Below are positions 21,723 through 27,224 of a DNA stretch of 27,224 bases, in pieces. The first letter of the stretch is position 1, and the number at the start of each line of letters is the position of its first letter. The position numbers were made by a program, and so were the translations under genes. The notes beneath the pieces were generated by a model. That model made no database searches. It was not told the origin of the DNA and was given only the letters and a program-made list of their open reading frames with translations. This DNA comes from a virus: positions 1 to 27,224 of the IMG/VR virus record IMGVR_UViG_3300036770_002476; one strand, 5' to 3'.

Positions 21723-23869
21723 TGGGCTGGAAAGACGCCCCCATTGCCCAGCCGCCCAGCGTTCCGCAACAGCCTGCTGCGCCGCGTAAATGGGAAACCG
21801 CGCCTTCGGTTGACGACACCGTGCGGGCAATGTCGCGCGAGCAGATGATTGACTATTACCGGACCTCCAAAAAGGGCGACCCGGTGGCGGATCGCATCGA
21901 GCAGGTTCTGTCGCAGCCGCTGGAAGGCGAAAGCCCGGAGGACACGGAGCGCCGCCTGTACGGTCACATGGACAACCAGTTCTCCGGTCCCGGCGCGCTT
22001 GCCGCAGGCTGGGCGGATGGTGCCGCAACGGGCGGTGCCGACGAGCTTGCGGGTGGCATCAGCGCGCTCACTGGAGGGGGTTATGATCAAGGCGTATCCA
22101 AGGCCCGCGAAGCACTGCGCGTTGCGGGCGAAGAACATCCGTGGTGGTACAATGCCGGAACGGTGCTTGGCGGCTTGACGCAAGGCCTCGCCACCGGGCT
22201 TGGTCCGGCCCAATCGGTGCAGACTGCGGCTCCGCAGGTGATGTCACAATTTGCCGTTCGATCTGGACCGTCACTTCTTGGTCGCATCGGAACGGGCGCT
22301 GCTGTTGGCGGCGGGCAGGGTGGTCTTTACAGCTTTCTGTCTGGTGAGGGTGGGTTCACCGAGCGCATGAAGCGGGTGCCGATGGGGGCTGGTATCGGCG
22401 CGGCATTCGGCGCGGCGTTCCCTGCGGTTTCGGCTGGCATCGGTGCCTTGCGCGGGCGGTGGACCGACAAGGGCCTCGACCAGAAAGCGCTGGGCAAGGT
22501 TGCCGACATGCTGGACAGCACCACGATGTCCGCCGACGAGGCCGCTAACGTTGCATCTCAGCAAGGCAATCTCGGCATGATTGCCGACGTGAACCCCGGC
22601 ATGCAGCAGGCCACGGGCGGCACCAGTGCGGCGGGCGGCGCGGGCGTGATCGGCCCTCGGCTGTCCTATCGCCGCGAAGGAGCCAAGGACCGGGTCGGCA
22701 AGTATCTGGACGACACGTTCGGCAGCTACATCGGCCCGCAAGCCGTCAAGGAGGCCGTTGCCGATGCCCGCGCTCCGGCTGGCCCCGCCTACGAACTGGC
22801 AAAACAGCATGTGGTCGATCCCGAGGACGCGCTGACCAAGATCGACGACCTGCTGAAGACCTACAGCCCCAAGAGCCCCCTTGGCAGCATGCTGCAAGGC
22901 TATCGTGGTCAGTTGGTGGACGATGCGGGCAACGTCATCGGACAAGGCAACATTGTGCACGGTGTGCGCGAGCAGCTCGATGACCAGATCAACAAGCTGT
23001 ACCGGGCGGGCGAGGGCAAGGCGGCGGGCCGCCTCAAGGAGGTGCGCCAGGAACTCGACAAGGTGCTCAAAGGCCAGATTCCCGGCTTCGCCGAGGCGGA
23101 CCAGTTGTGGTCCGAAACGGCCAAGGTGGATGAAGCCTACAGGTGGGGCAAGGACGAGGTTCTGGGCCGCATTCACCCCGGCGAGGTCGAAGCCAAGCTC
23201 AAGGGCATGCCCTATCCCGAGAACGCGGCAGCGCGCGCCGGAGTGCGTGATGAAATCGAGATGCGGATGGCACAGCCCGGCGATCCGGCAAGGCGCGCGG
23301 AACGCATCATCGAGCAGAACATGAACCGGGAGAAGCTGGCAGGATTCACCACGCCGCAGCGTGCTGACGTGCTGGCCCGCAACCTCGACAACGAGGCGAC
23401 GTTCATGGAGACGTCGAATCTGGCCGAGCCGTCCCGCCAGTCGCGTACGGCTCCTGTGTCGGCTGCGGCGCAGCGTTGGTGGGGTACTAGCCCCGGCAAG
23501 ATGAGCGATGCCATCACCGATATCGCGGCGGGAACTGGCGCTGGAATGGCAATCGGTGGCCCGCACGGTGCGATGGTTGGCGGTGCCGCAGCAGCAACCA
23601 GCAAGGCCCGCGAACTCATCGCCAACGTTCTGAGTGGCAGCGGCCCATCGCCTGAACTTATCAACAAGACTGCCGATCTGCTGACCCGGCAGGGCGCGGC
23701 ACGCGACAAGGTGATCGAGAACATCATGCGGCGCGCCGAACAGAAGATGTCAAAGGCGGCGGCGGGCAAACGGCTCGACCTCATCATCCGCACGCTGCTG
23801 CGCGGCCTGCCGGGTGTAGCCGCCGATGCCTACCTCGACCTCAGAGAACAGAACACCGGAGAACGCTGA
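21722..23869 (+). CDS. Large putative ejection protein
   Basis: This 715-residue protein starts at ATG 21722, eight bases after a strong AGGAGG-like site (21709-21714) and overlapping the previous stop; the longer frame from 21680 is rejected. After a Pro-rich start and a helix (SREQMIDYYRTSKKGDPVAD), residues about 90-215 are Gly/Ala-rich and hydrophobic (ALAAGWADGAATGGADELAG, VLGGLTQGLATGLGPA, MGAGIGAAFGAAFPAVSAGI). They could line a membrane channel. The rest is helical. The pattern, including YDQGVSKAREALRVAGEEHP, is frequent in ejection proteins of podoviruses that cross the periplasm. No hydrolase motif is visible. Confidence 0.72.
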   Translation: MGWKDAPIAQPPSVPQQPAAPRKWETAPSVDDTVRAMSREQMIDYYRTSKKGDPVADRIEQVLSQPLEGESPEDTERRLYGHMDNQFSGPGALAAGWADGAATGGADELAGGISALTGGGYDQGVSKAREALRVAGEEHPWWYNAGTVLGGLTQGLATGLGPAQSVQTAAPQVMSQFAVRSGPSLLGRIGTGAAVGGGQGGLYSFLSGEGGFTERMKRVPMGAGIGAAFGAAFPAVSAGIGALRGRWTDKGLDQKALGKVADMLDSTTMSADEAANVASQQGNLGMIADVNPGMQQATGGTSAAGGAGVIGPRLSYRREGAKDRVGKYLDDTFGSYIGPQAVKEAVADARAPAGPAYELAKQHVVDPEDALTKIDDLLKTYSPKSPLGSMLQGYRGQLVDDAGNVIGQGNIVHGVREQLDDQINKLYRAGEGKAAGRLKEVRQELDKVLKGQIPGFAEADQLWSETAKVDEAYRWGKDEVLGRIHPGEVEAKLKGMPYPENAAARAGVRDEIEMRMAQPGDPARRAERIIEQNMNREKLAGFTTPQRADVLARNLDNEATFMETSNLAEPSRQSRTAPVSAAAQRWWGTSPGKMSDAITDIAAGTGAGMAIGGPHGAMVGGAAAATSKARELIANVLSGSGPSPELINKTADLLTRQGAARDKVIENIMRRAEQKMSKAAAGKRLDLIIRTLLRGLPGVAADAYLDLREQNTGER

Positions 23870-25047
23870 TGTCCCGCGACGGATCAGGCACCTATTCCCT
23901 TCCCGCCACCATGGCGACCGCCAACGCGGTGGCGTCCTCGACCACCGTCAACACCATCATGGCGGACATCGCCCAGGCGCTCACCGACAGCGTCAACAAG
24001 GACGGCTCCAAGGCCTTCGCCGGGGCGCAGTCGATGGGCGGCAACAAGCTGACCAATCTGGCGGCAGGCACCGCGGCGACCGACGCGGCGCGGCTGGCGC
24101 AGGTGCAAACGGCCAGCGCCCAGCAGGCCACCACGGTCGGCGGCACGGTCGATGCCATCACGCTCGCCTTCACCCCGGCCGTCACCGCCTATGCCGCCGG
24201 CCAAGTCATCCGCTGGGTGTCGGGCGGGGCCAACACGGTGGTGGCGCCGACCGTCAACTGCGACAGCGTCGGGGCCAAGACCATCAAGAAGAACCCCGGC
24301 GGTGCGGCGCTGGCGGCGGGCGATCTGGGCGTCTCCGGCACCATCAACATGGCGGTGTACGACGGCACCGACTTCATCCTATTGAGCCCGCCCGCAAATG
24401 CAAACATGGTCGCCCCTTCCGGGACACCGGCGCAAGGTGACGTCCTTTATCACAACGGCTCGGCATGGACGCGGCTCGCGGCCGGAACTGACGGTTACTA
24501 TCTCAAGACGCGCGGTTCAGGCCAAAACCCGGAATGGGCGGCAGTCTCCGTTGCCGCAAGCATCCCCAGCGGCTCCGTGATGCCTTATGCCGGGGCGACT
24601 GAACCGTCTGGCTGGCTGTTCTGCTACGGGCAGGCCGTCAGCCGAACCACCTATGCCGACCTGTTCGCGGCCATCAGCACCACCTATGGCGCGGGCGACG
24701 GTTCGACCACGTTTAACCTGCCTGACCTGCGCGGGCGTGTCGTTGCCGGTCAGGACGACATGGGTGGCGTCTCCGCCAACCGCCTGACAGACCAATCGGG
24801 TGGACTGAACGGCGACACATTGGGCGCGACGGGCGGTGCCGAGACGCACGCCCTTACCACGTCGGAAATGCCAGCGCACACCCATTCCCTCACCAATATA
24901 TCGTCAAATCCTTCCGGCGGTTCTTCCAACTACATTGGCACGATAGACGCCACAAGCGAGACAGCGACCACAGGCTCAACTGGCGGCGGTGGTGCCCACA
25001 ACAACGTGCAGCCCACCATTATTCTCAACTACATCATCAAAACCTGA
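23869..25047 (+). CDS. Tail fibre with phage tail-collar domain
   Basis: This 392-residue protein starts one base into the previous stop (TGATG). The N-terminus, MSRDGSGTYSLPATMATANA, is a typical attachment region for podovirus and prophage fibres, followed by helical SMGGNKLTNLAAGTAATDAA. The middle is beta-rich. Residues about 240-300 form a tail-collar domain: PSGSVMPYAGATEPSGWLFC, GQAVSRTTYADLFAAI, FNLPDLRGRVVAGQDDMGG. The end has ALTTSEMPAHTHSL and the terminal QPTIILNYIIK, also typical. It is probably the main receptor-binding fibre, and its position just before lysis genes is the usual one. A His in PAHTH is common in metal-binding fibre tips. Confidence 0.88.
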   Translation: MSRDGSGTYSLPATMATANAVASSTTVNTIMADIAQALTDSVNKDGSKAFAGAQSMGGNKLTNLAAGTAATDAARLAQVQTASAQQATTVGGTVDAITLAFTPAVTAYAAGQVIRWVSGGANTVVAPTVNCDSVGAKTIKKNPGGAALAAGDLGVSGTINMAVYDGTDFILLSPPANANMVAPSGTPAQGDVLYHNGSAWTRLAAGTDGYYLKTRGSGQNPEWAAVSVAASIPSGSVMPYAGATEPSGWLFCYGQAVSRTTYADLFAAISTTYGAGDGSTTFNLPDLRGRVVAGQDDMGGVSANRLTDQSGGLNGDTLGATGGAETHALTTSEMPAHTHSLTNISSNPSGGSSNYIGTIDATSETATTGSTGGGGAHNNVQPTIILNYIIKT

Positions 25048-25075
25048 GACATGGCGGCGCAGTTGTGAGGCGGAC

Positions 25076-25324
25076 ATGGTGCATGAAGCTGACATCGTAA
25101 CGGCAGAGCGGCTGACCCGGCTTGAAACCAAGCTGGACATCCTCATCGCGCAGATCGACAAGCTGCCGCCGTCTCCCGTGTGCGTTGCCAATCACCGCGA
25201 CCACGACAAGCGGCTGACCAGCCTTGAGGCGTGGCGCAACAAGATCATCGGCGTCATGTTGGCGGCAAACATCATTTTCATCCTCGTCATCGACAAGCTC
25301 AAGCACTGGATATGGCCGACATGA
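25076..25324 (+). CDS. XhlA-like membrane protein of the lysis cassette
   Basis: The protein is 82 residues from ATG 25076, with GAGG at 25067-25070; an earlier in-frame ATG (24989) overlaps the fibre gene and is rejected. The N-terminus is helical and coiled-coil-like (RLTRLETKLDILIAQIDKLP), then a linker with one Cys and His residues. A second charged helix (KRLTSLEAWRNK) leads into one membrane span at about 56-74. This matches the XhlA layout, a soluble coiled coil followed by a C-terminal membrane helix, whose members assist holin-driven lysis. It is coupled to the lysozyme gene by ATGA. It could also be an i-spanin, but its membrane helix is at the wrong end for that. Confidence 0.68.
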   Translation: MVHEADIVTAERLTRLETKLDILIAQIDKLPPSPVCVANHRDHDKRLTSLEAWRNKIIGVMLAANIIFILVIDKLKHWIWPT

Positions 25325-25950
25325 AAACATCGCTCGCAGGCCTCGACCTCATCAAAAGATGGGAAGGGTGCCGCCTCAAGGCCTACCAGGACAGCGTCGG
25401 CGTGTGGACCATCGGCTATGGCCTCACCTCCGCCGCCGGAATCGTGCCCGTCACCGCGGGCATGACCGTCACCCAGCGGCAGGCCGATGCCTATTTGATT
25501 GAGGCCCTCGCCAAGTACGAGGCCGCCGTCACGAAGGCGCTGACCCGCACACCCACCCAGCCGCAGTTCGATGCCATGGTGAGCCTTTGCTACAACATCG
25601 GACCGGGGGCGTTCGCCGGATCGACGCTGGTCCGCCGCTTCAACGCGGGCGACATTGCCGGGGCCGCCGACGCCTTCCTGATGTGGAACAAAGCCGGAGG
25701 CAAGGTACTGCAAGGCCTCGTCAACCGCCGTAAGGACGAGCGGGCGCTGTTCCTCACAGCAGGCGCGCCAGCAAGCCCCGTAGCGCCCGAGAAGCCGTCC
25801 CCGGCGCCAACCCCGCCCCCACCCCCGGAAACGCCGCCAGCGGCCACGCCGGAGGCACCTGAGACGCCCGCCCAGAGCCTCGCCAAGTGGATCATGGCGG
25901 CGGTCGGCGTGGCGCTGGCGGCCCTCATGGGCTGGATGATGAAGGGCTGA
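25321..25950 (+). CDS. GH24 lysozyme endolysin with C-terminal membrane anchor
   Basis: This 209-residue protein cleaves the glycan chains of peptidoglycan. The catalytic triad is exact for T4-type lysozymes: E15, eight residues, D24, five residues, T30, within RWEGCRLKAYQDSVGVWTIG. The domain ends near residue 145 after WNKAGGKVLQGLVNRRKDER, a conserved GH24 block. A Pro/Ala-rich linker (about 148-185) then leads to one membrane span at about 190-207 (WIMAAVGVALAALMGWMM). There is no N-terminal signal or SAR sequence. The start at 25321 overlaps the previous stop (ATGA). Export may need the holins nearby. Confidence 0.92.
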   Translation: MKTSLAGLDLIKRWEGCRLKAYQDSVGVWTIGYGLTSAAGIVPVTAGMTVTQRQADAYLIEALAKYEAAVTKALTRTPTQPQFDAMVSLCYNIGPGAFAGSTLVRRFNAGDIAGAADAFLMWNKAGGKVLQGLVNRRKDERALFLTAGAPASPVAPEKPSPAPTPPPPPETPPAATPEAPETPAQSLAKWIMAAVGVALAALMGWMMKG

Positions 25951-25982
25951 TCCTTTTCTTACGCCGAACCTAAAGAAAGGAT
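25950..25982 (+). promoter_or_regulatory. Hairpin sequestering the holin ribosome binding site
   Basis: Arms at 25950-25961 and 25971-25982 pair over 12 positions with one mismatch and one wobble, around a nine-base loop. The right arm contains AAAGAAAGGA, the ribosome binding site for the holin start at 25990. A stem here could lower holin translation. It could also be a weak terminator, but there is no T tract. Confidence 0.45.
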
Positions 25983-25989
25983 GCTTTCA

Positions 25990-26199
25990 ATGCGGCTCGT
26001 TGAAGACTGGAAACAGGCCTGGCGCTGGTTCTCGGTGCAGGCCCTTGCCGCCATCGTCGCCCTGCCGGTGGCGTGGGGGCTGCTGCCCGCTGACGTGAAG
26101 GCCTTCCTGCCGCAGAGCTGGGAGCCGTGGGTGCTGGTGGGCATCGCAGCCGCTGGCATCGTGGGCCGGATCATCGACCAGAACAAGGCGGCGGCGTGA
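25990..26199 (+). CDS. Holin (DUF7940-like)
   Basis: The protein is 69 residues from ATG 25990, chosen because GAAAGGA lies eight bases before it; an ATG at 25981 directly abuts that site and cannot use it. It has an amphipathic start (DWKQAWRWFSVQ), two membrane spans at about 14-31 and 46-62, with LLPADVKAFLPQSWEP between, and a short basic end (GRIIDQNKAAA). This matches small holins of the DUF7940 type. It would open the inner membrane to time lysis. GTGA overlap joins it to the next gene. Confidence 0.82.
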   Translation: MRLVEDWKQAWRWFSVQALAAIVALPVAWGLLPADVKAFLPQSWEPWVLVGIAAAGIVGRIIDQNKAAA

Positions 26200-26570
26200 T
26201 CGCCTCCATCCTCGCCAAGATCCTGACGGGCGGCCTCCTCGACAAGCTGCTGGAAGCCTACAGGCTGCGCCAGGAAGGCAAGATCAGCGAGGCGGAGTTC
26301 CGGTCGCGCGTCCAGATCGCAGCGGAGGAGACGGCGCAGGAGACGGCCAAGGCGACCCATGACAGCCTTGGGAAATCCGCCATCCTGCAGCGGGCGTGGG
26401 CGTCGGTGCTGTTCCTTCAGGTGACGGTGCTCGTCTGGTATCAGCTCGGGGCGCCCGCCTTTCAAGTGATTACCGGGGCAGCGTGGCCGTCACCCGGAAT
26501 CAGCCTTGATTGGGCCTATGCGCTGGTGGCGGCGATGATCGGGGCGGGGCCGCTGGTCCTGCGGCGCTAG
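26196..26570 (+). CDS. Second holin-like protein (3TM-type)
   Basis: The protein is 124 residues from GTG 26196, overlapping the previous stop as GTGA; the longer frame from 26127 is rejected. An N-terminal hydrophobic, amphipathic helix (ASILAKILTGGLLDKLLEAY) is followed by a charged helical part (about 25-60) and two clear membrane spans at about 66-85 and 104-121. This layout resembles the 3TM holins of gene transfer agents and alphaproteobacterial phages. With the other holin it may form a holin/antiholin pair. Its stop codon TAG overlaps the stop of the convergent minus-strand gene. Confidence 0.7.
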   Translation: MIASILAKILTGGLLDKLLEAYRLRQEGKISEAEFRSRVQIAAEETAQETAKATHDSLGKSAILQRAWASVLFLQVTVLVWYQLGAPAFQVITGAAWPSPGISLDWAYALVAAMIGAGPLVLRR

Positions 26571-26752
26571 TCGCCTTGACGCCATTTCTTGGCGCCCTCG
26601 ATTTGAGCCACGACAATATCCTCGTGCGCCCTGTTGATGATTTCGGCGCACACGGCCTGCCATGCCATGCCGGGGTTTTTCCTGATCCACTTGTGATAGG
26701 TAGACATTGCTGCGCGCCATTGCTCCTCAGTGACTTCTTCGGGCTTAAGCAT
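26567..26752 (-). CDS. Small conserved phage protein (minus strand)
   Basis: The protein is 61 residues from the ATG at 26752, which overlaps the preceding minus-strand stop (ATGCTTAA). A 72-residue form from 26785 is possible but overlaps more. It contains EEQWRAAMSTYHKWIRKNPG and MAWQAVCAEIINRA, an all-helical pattern. I do not recognise a family. Its stop converges with that of the plus-strand holin gene. Confidence 0.6.
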   Translation of the reverse strand: MLKPEEVTEEQWRAAMSTYHKWIRKNPGMAWQAVCAEIINRAHEDIVVAQIEGAKKWRQGD

Positions 26753-26975
26753 CGGCGGTGTCTTCAATGCTGTCTGCCCGCGCATGCTCGATCTCGAGAG
26801 TTATAGAATGGCTCAGTGCCGGGTGGCTCATCAGGTGGGTGCGGTGCCCCGTCAACGCTCCGCGCCTCGTCGTTGGCCTTCCTGCGTGCCGTGAAGGGTA
26901 GGCAAAATGCACATCCGCTGTCGGATGGGCGGCAGCAAGGCTGGTCAGGATTTCAATCAACTGTTCAATCTTCAT
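26745..26975 (-). CDS. Small phage protein, function unknown (minus strand)
   Basis: This 76-residue protein starts KIEQLIEILTSLAAAHPTAD, a helix followed by strands (VHFAYPSRH), a basic stretch, and an acidic helical end (ITLEIEHARADSIEDTADA). The stop overlaps the next start, and its own start overlaps the stop of the upstream gene, so the minus-strand genes form one operon. No domain is recognised. Composition is ordinary for this phage. Confidence 0.6.
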   Translation of the reverse strand: MKIEQLIEILTSLAAAHPTADVHFAYPSRHAGRPTTRRGALTGHRTHLMSHPALSHSITLEIEHARADSIEDTADA

Positions 26976-27174
26976 TGTTCTTCTCCATGAGGGCGCGGAT
27001 CACATCGGCAAGCGTATTGTACGCGCGAAGGTCAAGCTCTGTCGCCGCCTCCTCCAGCGCCGCGTTCCTTATCGCAGGACGGGCGGCGTCGAGGGCGGCC
27101 TCTACAACAACAGCAAGTTCTGCGTCAGTGAGTTCCCACGCGCGGCAGTCTTCTTCCACCAGTGACTGGATCAT
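26965..27174 (-). CDS. Small acidic helical protein, 5' end uncertain (minus strand)
   Basis: The frame encodes 69 residues from the ATG at 27174 and is predicted all helical and acidic: IQSLVEEDCRAWELTDAELA, VVVEAALDAARPAIRNAALE, TLADVIRALMEKNNED. The reading frame stays open upstream to the right edge of the window, encoding THDPALAEAVAQTRR, which also looks helical and coding-like. The true start may therefore lie outside the window. The stop overlaps the next gene's start. Function unknown. Confidence 0.55.
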   Translation of the reverse strand: MIQSLVEEDCRAWELTDAELAVVVEAALDAARPAIRNAALEEAATELDLRAYNTLADVIRALMEKNNED

Positions 27175-27224
27175 CCTGCGCGTCTGGGCTACAGCCTCAG
27201 CAAGTGCCGGATCGTGTGTGTGAG

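Noticed and set aside
26545-26590. Terminator at the convergent junction
   Set aside because: Short GC stems can be drawn, but there is no T tract on either strand.
1-27224. tRNA or rRNA genes, insertion sequences, attachment sites
   Set aside because: No cloverleaf with a CCA-like end, no transposase and no integrase-linked repeat was seen on reading both strands.

Overview
The window is the late (virion assembly and lysis) region of a tailed, short-tailed (podovirus-like) phage or prophage with a P22-like gene set. The DNA is GC-rich with a strong G/C third-position bias. Several protein families are ones I associate with phages of Alphaproteobacteria, especially Rhizobiales/Hyphomicrobiales: the coat protein type, the Gly-Ile-Phe-Asp / Thr-Gly-Ala-Pro repeat protein, the DUF7940-like holin and the 3TM-type holin. 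The host assignment is inference. No integrase, replication, repressor or RNA polymerase gene lies in the window.

Layout: the end of an unknown gene (2-34); a small hypothetical gene; a sigma70-like promoter (319-347); small and large terminase; a LysM protein; the portal; a small conserved protein; an early-placed tail fibre (5462-6550); four small accessory or structural genes, including a tandem-repeat protein; scaffold, major capsid and decoration protein, closed by a hairpin terminator (10811-10837). A second block follows: a DUF115-like/methyltransferase fusion, two small proteins, a P22 gp4-like adaptor, an inserted HNH endonuclease, a gp10-like tail hub, a GNAT acetyltransferase, a glucosaminidase-type virion lysin, three large ejection-type proteins (one ending in an S74-like segment) and a tail-collar fibre. 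Lysis genes close the rightward strand: an XhlA-like membrane protein, a GH24 lysozyme with a C-terminal membrane anchor, and two holin-like proteins. From 26567 to the right edge the genes lie on the minus strand and belong to another, unrecognised module.

Nearly all rightward genes are linked by ATGA, GTGA or TGATG overlaps, or have a Shine-Dalgarno sequence embedded in the preceding stop codon (TAAGGAG). This suggests one long, translationally coupled late operon. No intergenic gap in the window exceeds about 60 bases.

The most notable unexplained signal is a near-palindromic 12-mer, TCCGTAYACGGA, present six times with at most one mismatch. Three copies sit 15-18 bases upstream of start codons in three of the few real gaps, and a fourth lies just downstream of a TATAAA promoter-like element inside the scaffold gene ahead of the capsid gene. 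It may be a phage-specific operator or transcription-start element controlling the late operon.
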